Source of the DNA: Psilocybe azurescens
Lineage: Eukaryota; Basidiomycota; Agaricomycetes; Agaricales; Agrocybaceae
Direction: 5' to 3'
Length of the DNA: 21,185 bases
NCBI GenBank assembly: GCA_023853785.1
Contig: JAJIRX010000444.1
Coordinates: 1-21,185 of the forward strand
Positions 1-8,833 of the stretch are shown here, in pieces; the first letter of the stretch is position 1, and each line of letters opens with the position of its first letter. A model generated the notes under the pieces. That model saw only the letters and a list, made by a program, of their open reading frames with translations, made no database searches and was not told the origin of the DNA. Made by a program: the position numbers and the translations under genes.

Positions 1-2045
1 CAAGTAACTGGCCATGACTCATCAGTTCACGTTCAACAGTTTAAGAAAACAATGATGTCTTGAGGGCTGCCAAATGAATGGTGTGTGGCATGCACCGCAA
101 GGGCCCACACTGGATTAAACTGTATACCAGCCTTATCACAACGGATCTTGATGCCATCCACAAAAGTGTCATTGTTTGATGCATTATCTAGCATGAAGGC
201 CATGATCTAATTCATATGTAAGTCAATAAACCTCTCTCATTCATTGTGTTACATACGCAATTGTGGATCCCATACATGGTGAGTGTCTCCCATACAGTTT
301 CAGCCATGTTCTGCCAGAATGCTCCCCCATAAGTTCACGGAAGTCAATCAAAGTTCCTCTGACAGAACACAATTAAATAAATATTCATTGCAAAATAATA
401 TTTCTACAAACCCAGTCCCTGCTTTGTTGGTGTAGTGCGCAACAATCCCAAGGAAAGCAATGTTATTTGGGGATGTCCAGGCATCGAGGGAAATGCTGAC
501 TTTTCCCTCTAACTCCTGGATTTATTCACATAATCTTCTGGAGTGGAAATACAAATATAATACGAACTGCAAACATTTTCTTAGTTTCCTGGATACCATT
601 CTCACTAAGCTTCATGATCTTCTGCTTGATTACATTTTGTCCAGGGATTTTAAAAGCATCAGAAGAATGGTGCACATATTCAAGAAGTTCCTGAAATTCC
701 ACTTGTTCAACCTCCTCAAAAGGTTGATCGCAAGCTATGTATAATCCAGTTTGTCAGGAGTTGTTCAAACTTAGTCTGGTCCCATTCACCCTGAAACAAT
801 AGATAAATTAGAAATATACTAGGATCAGTTCAGTTCATGCACCAATGCCTGTTGTTCCTGTTTAGCAAATGCCCGTTTGATATTCTCTGTGTTATTCTCT
901 AGCTCTGCAATAAACTCAGTCACTGAGCCAGGTTCCAAGGAGTCTTTCCAGATGCAATGTTGATTTCCTCTTGTGTGACAGGCTTGTTCACTGCTCCTTT
1001 AAAATGGAATAGAGACGTACATAGTTGGTGAGCTTTTAGATTTCCAATTAAACCTAAGTTTAATACATCAATCTGGAGCAGTAGCACAAGAAGTAGAGAA
1101 TAATGTCTGCATACCATTCAAACTGCATCACATTGCCTTTGTGTCAAGACTTTGCGATTTCCATGGTAGCACCTATAGTGCTTATCACCCAAATTTCTGA
1201 CCATCCCATCAGAACCATGCGAATTTTCTTGTAGAAGTAGTACATGGGATTACATGTTGGGGACTAGCAAAGGCATATCAATACCTGATGAAAGGAAGAA
1301 ATCTGATATTAATACCTGCTTCTTTCCATTTCCTTTGTCCTCATCTCTTGTATCTTCAATGATAAAGCTACTGGATGGAGTCACATTGCAACTGGAAATA
1401 TTTTCCATGCTGTTGTCATCTTCTGCAATTTCAATTCTGATGGCAGCTTTGGTTCTCTTGTGTTTTCCTGAATGACGGCCAGTGTCTGGTATGGTTTTTG
1501 ATGGCAAAGAATCTGCAATCTGTTCAATAATGATGAGTTATGCAAATTTGACATAGCCTGAAACTTACCTCTTGGTTGGATGGCATCGCTTCCACTTCTG
1601 AATCTGACAATTGGTTGGTGGATATATCTGAGCCAGAGAAATTGCCATCATCCTCATCAGAGGGATGGATTTTGTCATTGGTTTGCTTCTGGCATTTCTT
1701 GTTGTTGTGCTTGTTGCTATACCCAGCTAGTTTGATAACCTTGGGCTGCCCATCGTCATCTAACTGCTCAGCTAAGAGAGAGTCCAGTAGTTTCTGAGTC
1801 TTTTTGGTGCGATAACCCCTTTCTGGTATAGATTTTAAATTAGCAAACATCCAGTAGCAAATTCTGACACAAGACTGACCTTGAGCATGATTGCTAATGA
1901 CATTGGTGGCAGCAGCTGGCTTGTGAATTGGATGCTCATTGCTCTCTGACTCATAGAAGAGGATATCACTGGCATTTTGAGATTACCAGAGGAATCAAGA
2001 GCACACTGATCAGTCATTGGAGAGAGCGAAGATGTGTGCAATGGT
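1..2045 (-). pseudogene. hAT-family transposase, decayed and cut by left edge
   Basis: Read right to left, an N-terminal region (about 2045-1855) is followed by an acidic, Ser- and Lys-rich linker (1850-1250). A BED-like finger fragment with GDKHYRCYHGNRK lies near 1165-1205. The catalytic region then shows DQPFEEVEQVEF (about 690-740), VSISLDAWTSPNNIAFLGI (about 440-500), GEHSG with MAETVWETLTMYGIHN (about 245-335), and MLDNASNNDTFVDGI (about 140-195). These are the conserved blocks of fungal hAT transposases, nuclear enzymes that cut and paste the element. Short introns can be guessed (for example an AG acceptor near 793), but there are frameshifts near 310, 500 and 740 and stops between blocks. 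The C-terminal catalytic part and dimerisation domain lie left of base 1. The superfamily call is firm; exon limits are approximate. Confidence 0.75.
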
Positions 2046-2767
2046 ATTATTTACTGCTTCCAATACACAACTCTTTTATATATTTTATCTTGAACTCAGC
2101 TGAACCAATTTGAACTGAAAGTAACTCCAGTTTGAAACCTTGAGCATTGGTACCTTAGGGCCAACCCCTTTTACAATTCTGCTTTGTAAAATATGAGACT
2201 ATTATCAGCTATGAACTAAACAGCAGAGCAATGAGAATGAGACATACCACCATATTTTTCAAATTCTACAGTCAAAACCACTCCAGAAAAAGAGAAAGGT
2301 GCAGGGAAATGACAGGTGGAATAAGTGAATTAAATAATTCCAACCCAGTAAGTCCTAATTCCTGAACTGCATCCTGAGCTGAGTCAGTGTAGTGATAAGT
2401 ATCATTCTATTGAAAATTTGTGGGCTATAGACAACTCATATAAACATTTGGAACTACATGATACATTGGATAAAATTAGAAGCAACAAAAAAGGAGAGAT
2501 TTACTATGTGTATATTTCGTTGATGTGTAGACTTGTTGAAGACTAAGATGTCAGTCCCGTTCAAATTGACTTCAGTGCCTGTGATGATATAGGACAAAAA
2601 TAAATCATAATGACAGCCGTATACAGCCATCTCCATACGGTGTTTTATGGTTATCTCGCACCGTTGACCGTACCATAAAAAAATATTTTTGAGGCCAACG
2701 GGACAGGTTCGTGACCATATATATGGCACCCGTAAAGCCGCCAATACAGTGACAGTGTGCATCCCTA
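2046..2767 (-). other. Presumed 5' non-coding region of the hAT relic
   Basis: No convincing gene is seen here. A 102-codon open frame on the minus strand (2762-2454) has no recognisable domain. Bases 2610-2767 are richer in CG-containing short words than the flanks, including CCGTATGG, GGTACGGTCAACGG and CCCGTTGG, as in hAT subterminal regions where transposase binds. Treating it as the element's subterminal and leader region is inference from position. Confidence 0.35.
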
Positions 2768-3838
2768 GTTCAACAACAGATTACATTTCTTATTTACCAG
2801 TAAATAACAAATCCTTTGGCACATGTGTAGTTATTGCTCCTGGGAAGTATACCAATGGAAATGCTGCGGTAAATAATTTTTAATCAACTAATAAATCTGG
2901 CTGCTGTGATATAGTCTGCTATTGCTGAGATGGCTTGCATCCCACCTAATTCACGTCTGTGCTGTTCTGTACAGGCCCGTGTCAATCGCAACAAGTCCCA
3001 CTGTTGTGCTTTTGTTGCCACAGTGGCATCCATTGCGGTTGTAAGCATCATAGCTGTGATAGACTTAACTTGGAACTGTCTCAACCCAGAACCTTATCAC
3101 ACTTCATGGCCGTCTGGTAGAGGGTGGGTGGAGGGATTGATGCAGGGGCATCATGACTGGATGAAGGATGCCTTGGGTTTCAGGCCAAATGTGTTTTGAA
3201 AACTAGAGAAGAGTTGATTGAAACTGGTGGACTTGTAGCTCAATGATGGGTTGACACAACCAAGCAACTGGCAATCTTTTGTACCAGGCTGTTACCAACA
3301 ATTCAGTTTGGAAAACTGCTGAGTGCTTTCAGCAAAGCAATGAAACTATATCCAAGTAAGTCACCACATAAATCTTCCACCAAGAGTACATCATTTTAAA
3401 GTTCTTTTCAAGCTCCTTCAAGGCAGTTCTTAATGCCATTATCTCTCCAGGATTTTGAACATACTACATGAAGCTCTCTGATAGCAACATCATCTTTGAG
3501 CACATTTGGACAGATCCAAAATTTGTATTTTTCAAGGATGCAATTGGAGCAATTGATGGAAGTCATCTTTTGTCAATCCACCATCCATGACATGAGGCTG
3601 CTGGCAAGATTGTAGTGGAAATTTGACACAGAATATGCTTGCTGCCTGCGACTTTCTGATTTTTTGTTTTTGTTTTGGTTGGATAGAAGGGCAGTGCAGC
3701 TGATAACTTTGTCTATCATATTGCTCTAACAACAGAAGGCTTATCAGTTCCAGAAGGAAAATACTATCTTACTGATGCAGGATTTCCAAACTGACACATT
3801 ATTAGTCCCTTATTGCAATGTATGCTACTATTTATGAG

Positions 3839-3978
3839 TGTTAGGAATCACTGATCAAGTGACCTTGGAAAAGAAATGATTGGGAGTGGAATTGAACTGA
3901 TGATCTCCAACTATATATGCTGGTGCTCTACCACTGAGTTACACAGTCAGTGATAGATAGGGAGTTCAATATCCAACA
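3839..3978 (-). repeat. TRIM 3' LTR
   Basis: This 140-bp repeat is about 96% identical to 4091-4230. On the minus strand it begins TGTTGGATATTG and ends GATTCCTAACA, so the termini form a short TGTT/AACA inverted repeat. It is preceded on the minus strand by the purine tract at 3990-3979. Confidence 0.82.
3878..3948 (-). other. tRNA-like sequence in TRIM 3' LTR
   Basis: Second copy of the tRNA-like segment. Its B box, AGTTCAATTCC (3898-3888), is closer to the consensus than in the other LTR (10 of 11). Its A box has one change (TAACTCAGTGG). The two copies together suggest an ancestor with both boxes intact. Confidence 0.65.
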
Positions 3979-4090
3979 CACCCCCTGAAGTTGCTATCTA
4001 ATCTGAAGCTAAGCCCAGACCCTAAGAAGGTTCCAAGTCTTAAGTCAACCGGGTTAGAGAAGACTCAAGCCAATGGCAGTTGCTGTACCA

Positions 4091-4230
4091 TGTTAGGAAT
4101 CACTGATCAAGTGACCTTGGAAAAGAAATGACTGGGAGTGAAATTGAACTGATGACCTCCAGCTATATATGCTAGTGCTCTACCACTGAGCTACACAGTC
4201 AGTGATAGATAGGGAGTTCAATATCCAACA
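4091..4230 (-). repeat. TRIM 5' LTR
   Basis: Partner of the 140-bp repeat at 3839-3978. On the minus strand it is followed immediately by the candidate primer-binding site TGGTACAGCAACTG (4090-4077). Confidence 0.82.
4130..4200 (-). other. tRNA-like sequence with Pol III A and B boxes in TRIM 5' LTR
   Basis: Read on the minus strand, seven bases GACTGTG (4200-4194) can pair six of seven with CCCAGTC (4136-4130), as an acceptor stem. TAGCTCAGTGG (4193-4183) fits the A box and D arm. CTAGC-ATATATA-GCTGG folds as a 5-bp anticodon arm with a 7-base loop (ATA at the anticodon position). AGTTCAATTTC (4150-4140) is a B-box variant. A TTTT run follows directly (within 4129-4119), as at a Pol III terminator. 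The T stem pairs poorly. It is tRNA-derived, not a working tRNA. Confidence 0.7.
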
Positions 4231-4723
4231 GCGAGAGTGGATGCAGGGAAGTCAGCGGTAAGTCCTTGGTCTGATTTATATTCTTCACTTTTTCACTTCC
4301 AATTCAGTTCACTGAATATGGAAGAGCTTTTCAACCTTGACACTCTCAACTTTGCAACGTAGTTGAGTGGATATTTGGAGTACTCAAGCATGAATTCAAG
4401 ATGGCACAAGAACTGAATGAATACCCTATTAGTGTTCAGTGCTTGATTTCTCTTGCTTTGTGTATCATTCACAATTATCTGCATGTTCAGGACCCTGAAC
4501 ACTATGAAACTGATTTGCATCCCTCTCAATGAGACCAGCCACTAGGAGATCCTCATGAAAATATAGTGCCAGAAATGGATCATGTTTTTCAAAGTGAAAG
4601 GGATTGTGCCTCTGCTTAAAGGGATGCAATTGCAACAGCAATGTGGAACCAATACCAACAGGAGCTGCTTGTTCATCATACTAGATCTGTACAAATGTAG
4701 TTACAGCTTCTCTATCTTATCCA

Positions 4724-5843
4724 TCAACCAGAAGTATTGTGTTTGCCTCTCCAACTCATCTTTACTATCAAAGCTAAGATATTCTTTAACAATCTCATCC
4801 CCTTTACAAAAACTGTACATGCCTTTGCAAGAGTATGGGGTGACAAGCCCTCTTCTTGCTGGATTGTATTCCATGCCAGCTCACAACAAGTTTGGCCTTG
4901 AACAATGGCAGCCATGGGTTTAGCTTTAGATAGACTCACAAACACTTCTACCAGCTTCTCAACACAACCAACAAGTTGGCCTATTTGGGCGGTTGATATG
5001 GTCATACATATTTATGAGCAGGAGTTGCTGGAGGGGTTGCCATGTGTTTGCTTCTATGAGAAATATTGGCAGGCTTGTAGAAGTCAATATATGTCTGATC
5101 TTGGAATAATACAGTACAACTCACTGTAGCTTCTGAGACTGAGCTTGATGACATTAGTGGGGCATCATCAGAATTGAGGGTCATGGTCTGAGTTCCTTTG
5201 TCTTCCTGGCTTGGCTCATCATCCCCTGTATCTCTTGTGCTACACATCGTTGAGAATGGTGGGAGCTGTATTCCCAGATGTGGAGGAAAATGCTTGATCA
5301 CCACAAGCTATAGTGTCACCGATGAGCTCTGCAAGGGCATCATACAAGTGGAAACTGTGGATTTCGTATTTATACTCATTATACTTCTCCTTGACTCTGT
5401 CCTAGTAGATGAGAATGGAAGTTATAGTTAAAATCAAAGTTTGATCAACATATCTTATCATAAAGAAGGCCTTTCCACACTCCTTCCATTGCCATAACAC
5501 ACTTTTTGGTGTCATCCCACCCAAATCCAGATAAGCCACAAAGGTAGTTGACAGACTTGAACAACACTTTGAGCTAAAATCATGGTCAGCATAATAACCT
5601 CTCCAAACCAATAGAATTTACCTACTGCCAATGAGACTTTATCTGGGTGATGGAATACTTGTAGTTGAGCATTGTGAGTTTCTGGAATATGTCCTGGTAG
5701 ATGTTGTTCTTGACATTACTATCAGGCTTTTTACCTGAGGCATAGGCTGCCTTTATTCCTGCCACAAGAGCATCAAAAGCAGTGTTGTCCCAATCAGCTC
5801 AATCACTGGCAGTGTTTTTCTTGTTGTCAGGGTTGTCGGACAT
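4724..5843 (-). pseudogene. Harbinger-associated Myb/SANT-like protein, broken
   Basis: The start (ATG on the minus strand, 5843-5841) opens MSDNPDNKKNTASD, a stop, then ADWDNTAFDALVAGIKAAY and SGKKPDSNVKNNIYQDIFQK. This is the tryptophan-anchored first helix of a Myb/SANT-like DNA-binding domain. Further left, one frame gives LSGFGWDDTKKCVMAMEGVW (about 5485-5544), then a likely short intron with AG near 5402. Next come EKYNEYKYEIHSFHLYDALA (about 5325-5390), a Ser-rich linker (5300-5010), and a helical C-terminal segment with LAWNTIQQEEGLSPHTLAKA (4865-4724). The protein would bind Harbinger ends with the transposase. At least one internal stop and several frame changes disable it. It is convergent with the transposase gene. 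Confidence 0.72.
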
Positions 5844-6056
5844 GTTGGAGGAGCTGAGAAAAAGGAAAGAAAAGAAAGAGGTTGAATATTGCATATTGGA
5901 AGGCCTCACCAGGGCTCATCATACAGTGCAGCAGTAATTAGGAGGGATTTTTCAAATTGTGGCAGCCAAACATGGGATATGCAACATATCAATGAGATAT
6001 GTATTTCAAAATCATGTTCTATTTCTTTATTTGGGCTAGATACATATACCAGTACA
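5844..6056. other. No gene seen
   Basis: This AT-rich stretch includes a short purine run (about 5857-5881) just upstream of the Myb-like start. It probably contains the right end of the Harbinger element, but no terminal inverted repeat could be fixed by eye. Confidence 0.4.
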
Positions 6057-6573
6057 TGTTAAATGTGATCCATTGCCAAACAGGCCTTTAATCATATCTT
6101 TTGACTCCACTTTGTTTCATCTCCTGATACACAACTTCATCCTTTATCCCTAAAATCTTTCACGGCTTGGGAGGATTGGTATGACAATCCGGTATATTCC
6201 TACTTACTGATTATCTTTCATTTAATCATATCTTTTGACTCCACTTTGTTTCATCTCCTGATATGCAACTTCATCCCTTATCCCTGAAACCTTTTCTTAG
6301 ATACTTTATTTATTATCCTTAGCCACAAACCCTTTTACCTAGTTCAAGACCTCCTCTCTACAGTATAAATACAGTCTGTGTAGTAGCTATAATTCCCAGT
6401 GAACTACAAATACTTATACCTGTCTTTCAAGTGCTCAAGCTTCATTCTACATATATATCTCTGTGTGCCAGGATGACTCTAACAATACTCTTGCAGTCAC
6501 AATAATCACTCCTGTCACATATTTTGGCAGCACTTTTTTCTCTATCTCAAAACTCTCCCACACTGTCTCAACA
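6057..6573 (+). repeat. Candidate 5' LTR of a degenerate LTR retrotransposon
   Basis: The block has a TATA-like box, TATAAATA (6364-6371), a pyrimidine-rich leader and an ACA end at 6571-6573. A TGGTGCCCTCTGG primer-binding-like sequence begins two bases further on. A gag-like reading region follows. The left limit (TGTTAAATGTG, 6057) is a guess, because no partner LTR is in the window. The assignment rests on this layout rather than on a repeat pair. Confidence 0.35.
6087..6294 (+). repeat. Two direct copies of a ~72-bp unit, period 134
   Basis: A segment beginning TTTAATCATATCTTTTGACT at 6087 recurs at 6221 with about five differences over 72 bp. The copies are separated by about 60 bp of unrelated sequence. 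It lies in the candidate LTR and may be a promoter-region duplication. Confidence 0.75.
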
Positions 6574-7340
6574 TCTGGTGCCCTCTGGTCTGATCAACCA
6601 GAACCATCCACCTCAAGACAGCACAAACCTGATTTGTCTAAATTTTTGTTACCCTGTATGTAAACTTTTGAAAATTTTAATTACTAATTACTATACCACA
6701 TAAATATACCCTGTGTTCCTGCTCCTGTGCTGCTGATCCAGACAATCAGCAGTTGCAAACTGCCTCACTGAATTCTGATTTGGATGTTGCCCACAAACAC
6801 ACCCCTAGACACACTTATAGTGATGTTGTGTTGTTGAGACCCCCTGCTCCCCTTGTACAAAGAGAGTCAGGATGCTATAGCCCAGTCTCCTAATAAGTAG
6901 TAATAACTTAAAGATGACATCTGGTGGGGATAGCTTTATTTATGGAGACAGTAATGTAATGCAAACTGCAGAACCTAGTACTACTGAAAAGATAACTCTT
7001 CCTCTTCTGAAGAATTGGATGATGAGAATAAGAATGGTCCATGGACCACTGTTCAGAGCAAGAGCTCTAAACAAAAAAAAAGTATGCTGTAAAAATTCTC
7101 CTGCAGAATTAATCAAAAATGCTAATAAATGTGCTGCTGAGCACTCTTTCAAAATAAATTTGGTCATTGAGGAAGCCAAAATTCTCTGACCAAGAAAAAA
7201 AGGAGCAGATTGCCTACTGAAATAAAAAAAATTTGTCATGAATGTTCTCTGTTGTTAGGCAAAGGAACCTCCAAAAACAAAGAAAAACTATGGATCCCCA
7301 AGAATGGGGAAATGCTAGGATTCCAAAAGAAGAACAGTAC
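6574..7340 (+). pseudogene. Gag-like region of an LTR retrotransposon, decayed
   Basis: Several frames give HTYSDVVLLRPPAP (about 6808-6849), then an acidic-basic stretch with SSSSEELDDE and GPWTTVQSKSSKQKK (about 6990-7083). Next is a Lys-rich frame, then GKGTSKNKEKLW overlapping MDPQEWGNARIPKEEQ (7290-7337). I recognise this style of TYSDVV, PWTTVQ and DPxxWGNAxI blocks from gag-like proteins of mushroom LTR elements; this is recognition, not a search result. Such proteins package the element's RNA. The frame changes many times and no protease, integrase or RT follows, so only the 5' part of the element remains. An ORF1 of a LINE is the main alternative. Confidence 0.4.
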
Positions 7341-7367
7341 TTCTCACTCCCCACATATTCCCTAGGA

Positions 7368-7500
7368 CTGGAGGGATTGAGAAAGGGAGTGAAGGGAATA
7401 GAGGGAATAGAGGGAATAGAAAAGGAATAGAGGGGATTGAAGAGGAATGAAGGAATCGGAGAGGGAATAGAGGGGAATAGAGGGAATAAAGGGGAATAAA
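7368..7500 (+). repeat. Purine-rich degenerate repeat of GGAATAGAG type
   Basis: Repeated words GGGAATAGA, GGGAATAAA and GGATTGA run for about 130 bp with almost no pyrimidines other than T on the plus strand. The unit length drifts between 9 and 12 bases. It separates the gag-like fragment from the KDZ fragment. Confidence 0.7.
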
Positions 7501-7616
7501 GTTATTTATAGCCAATACAGTAGTAAAGTGGAATTCCCATGGCTTGAAGCTGAGTAAAAACAATTTCCCACACCTTTGGGCTGAATAAAAAAATAGATTT
7601 ACACAGTCATCACTAC

Positions 7617-7736
7617 TATCATACACCTACTGTACACTGCTTATATAATCTACTCTATATCATACACCTATATATTGCTTATGTAATCTACCTTGTATCA
7701 TACACTTACTGTACATTGCTTATATAATCTACTATG
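7617..7736 (+). repeat. Three tandem ~41-bp repeats
   Basis: TATCATACACCTACTGTACA-type units start at 7617 (41 bp), 7658 (38 bp, with a small deletion) and 7696 (41 bp). They are AT-rich and lie just downstream (minus-strand sense) of the KDZ fragment. Confidence 0.75.
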
Positions 7737-7772
7737 TGAATTAACTTGTTTTTTTACACACTTGTATTCAAT

Positions 7773-8400
7773 TTAGTTTGAGTCAGAATCACTGGTCTCC
7801 ACTTCACAAGAATCACTAGTCTTTTCATCCAATCCTAATTCTTCATTTTCATCATCACTATCTGAAGACTCTGCCTTTCCTTTCTGCTTTGCAATGACAT
7901 ATTTTGTGTGGTAAAATAGCATTGTGTGTAGAAACCAGTTGAAATTGCCAGATGTCATATATTTAAATATAGATTCAAAACCACCCAGCCATGCATTTAA
8001 TTGTTCACACACTTGTGTATTAAAGGCTTTCTGGGCATATGCATTGCCATTATCATTATATGCAATAATTACAAGATTTAGAGCTGAACCATCACCCAGA
8101 GAAGGATTGCAGTACATTTAACAAAGATAATCATTGGCTTGGTGATTAATATAATGAATGGTAAGTGTCCACAATAAATTTTAATGTTTTTTTCTGCATA
8201 GCATTCCAACTTCTATTGGTAACAGCTGTTTGCAACACTTGACATCCTTTGTCAATACATATGTAATCAGGACAAGATTCTTTTGTCTTATAAACAGACT
8301 GCAAAAACTTTAATATATAATATATTAGTTGTGGATTCAGACCTATCAAATTTTTCCATACATCTGAAAGCCAGGCATTGCCAGGCTCACTGAGAGTCAC
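7773..8400 (-). pseudogene. KDZ-type transposase, C-terminal fragment
   Basis: Two consecutive minus-strand frames (8400-8146 and 8117-7773), joined through a stop and a frame change, form one domain end. The blocks are SCPDYICIDKGCQVLQTAV, KFIVDTYH, then YINHQAND, CNPSLGDGSALNLVI, AQKAFNTQVCEQLNAWLGGF and MTSGNFNWFLHTMLFYHTKY. The protein ends in an acidic Ser/Asp/Glu tail. The VDxYH, CNP and FNTQxCEQLNAWL blocks are characteristic of the C-terminal half of Kyakuja-Dileera-Zisupton (KDZ) transposases, which are abundant in Agaricomycetes. The N-terminal cysteine-rich region and first catalytic blocks are absent upstream (right), so this is a truncated relic. Confidence 0.75.
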
Positions 8401-8644
8401 ACAGAGAATGACAAGACCAAAATATATTGATAGAACAACTGACTAGCTACAGGTGTGTACAGTGCATAAGGTCTAAGGTAAGTCTATATCAAGGAAATGT
8501 GGTTTGGGGATCATAGTCACATACACATAAATGTATAAGATAAGATAATATGGAAAGAGGCTGTGGTAAGACTGGGGCACCAGGCTTACAGCATCTATAT
8601 TATTTAAGGAACTAAATACATGATAATAATAGCAATAATAATAA
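8401..8644. other. No gene seen
   Basis: Low-complexity AT-rich sequence containing an ATAATAATA-type run near 8620-8648. A minus-strand frame passes through, but its content (runs of Tyr and Ile) follows from the simple repeat. Confidence 0.4.
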
Positions 8645-8825
8645 TAAATACCATGATCAGGACCTATAGTGGAAGAGCCATTGTCCTGATGTACATGGCC
8701 TGCAGCAATGGTGGTGGACACAACCAAACCATCAGCAGCAGTGAGAGGGCCACTGCTCTGGTTGGAGATTCCCATAGGATAATCAACATCAGCCACAGTG
8801 GTGGAAGGTGCACTGGGCTGATGTG

Positions 8826-8833
8826 GTGGTAGG
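8826..8833 (+). repeat. Target-site duplication of MITE, left copy
   Basis: GTGGTAGG, identical to 9152-9159 and directly abutting the terminal repeat at 8834. Confidence 0.82.

Larger units (their letters stand above)
1..2767 (-). mobile_element. hAT DNA transposon relic, 5' end on the right
   Basis: This interval holds the decayed transposase gene (2045 to 1) plus about 720 bp of presumed 5' non-coding sequence. On the minus strand the candidate terminus reads TAGGGATGCACACTGTCACT from 2767. Its start resembles the TIR of the complete hAT-type MITE at 8834-9151, which begins TAGGCAATGGCA. The eight bases beyond it (GTTCAACA, 2768-2775) would be the target duplication, but the partner copy lies left of the window. 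Transposase homology is visible in the sequence; the terminus and duplication are inferred. Confidence 0.5.
3839..4230 (-). mobile_element. TRIM: miniature LTR retroelement with tRNA-like LTRs
   Basis: Two direct repeats of 140 bp (3839-3978 and 4091-4230), each TG...CA bounded on the minus strand, flank a 112-bp internal region with no coding capacity. Read on the minus strand, the internal region starts directly after the 5' LTR with TGGTACAGCAACTG, a plausible primer-binding site whose first five bases fit the 3' end of initiator tRNA-Met. It ends with the purine tract CTTCAGGGGGTG next to the 3' LTR. The LTRs differ at 6 of 140 positions, all transitions. Each LTR carries a tRNA-like sequence in the element's sense orientation. 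Such a non-coding element must be moved by proteins of a larger LTR retrotransposon, probably copia-like. The flanking pentamers ATGAG and GCGAG match at only three of five positions, so the target duplication has decayed or is misplaced. It sits inside the Harbinger transposase gene. Confidence 0.8.
2930..4703 (+). pseudogene. PIF/Harbinger DDE transposase, broken and interrupted
   Basis: Recognisable blocks in order are the N-terminal region ending PEPYHTSWPSGRGWVEGLMQ (about 3090-3145), then HHDWMKDALGFRPNVF (to 3198), a frame with GGLVAQ and TTKQLAIF (about 3220-3275), FKDAIGAIDGSH (3537-3572) and YYLTDAGFPN (about 3762-3791). The C-terminal part (4312-4703) has VVEWIFGVLKHEFKMAQ and ALCIIHNYLHVQDPEHYETD. 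The presumed catalytic triad is visible: Asp at 3555-3557, Asp at 3774-3776 and Glu at 4365-4367. The enzyme would cut the element at its ends in the nucleus. Inactivating changes include a stop after the YLTDAGFPN block, three in-frame stops in 4312-4703, several frameshifts, and the TRIM between the second and third catalytic blocks. The 2930 ATG opens the longest first block; the true start may be further upstream. Confidence 0.8.
2768..5900. mobile_element. PIF/Harbinger element with two convergent genes (relic)
   Basis: A plus-strand DDE transposase (about 2930-4703) and a minus-strand Myb/SANT-like gene (5843-4724) lie tail to tail with about 20 bp between them. This two-gene composition is the hallmark of autonomous PIF/Harbinger elements: the Myb-like protein binds element ends and helps bring the transposase to the DNA. 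Both genes are broken. I could not find terminal inverted repeats or the 3-bp target duplication, so the outer limits are nominal. A TRIM retroelement has inserted at 3839-4230. Confidence 0.65.

Noticed and set aside
31..38. GTTCAACA, identical to the predicted hAT target duplication at 2768-2775, which would make a 2.7-kb complete element.
   Set aside because: The sequence after it (39 on) does not look like a terminus, and the transposase reading continues through it leftward with its C-terminal half still missing. It is probably chance.
460..744. 94-codon plus-strand open frame.
   Set aside because: It is antisense to clear hAT transposase blocks on the minus strand and has no domain of its own.
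2454..2762. 102-codon minus-strand open frame.
   Set aside because: No recognisable domain, and it lies in the presumed non-coding end of the hAT relic. It is kept only as non-coding sequence.
3878..4200. Two functional tRNA genes.
   Set aside because: The T stem does not pair properly, the A or B boxes are mutated, and both copies sit at the same place inside LTRs. They are tRNA-derived parts of a TRIM.
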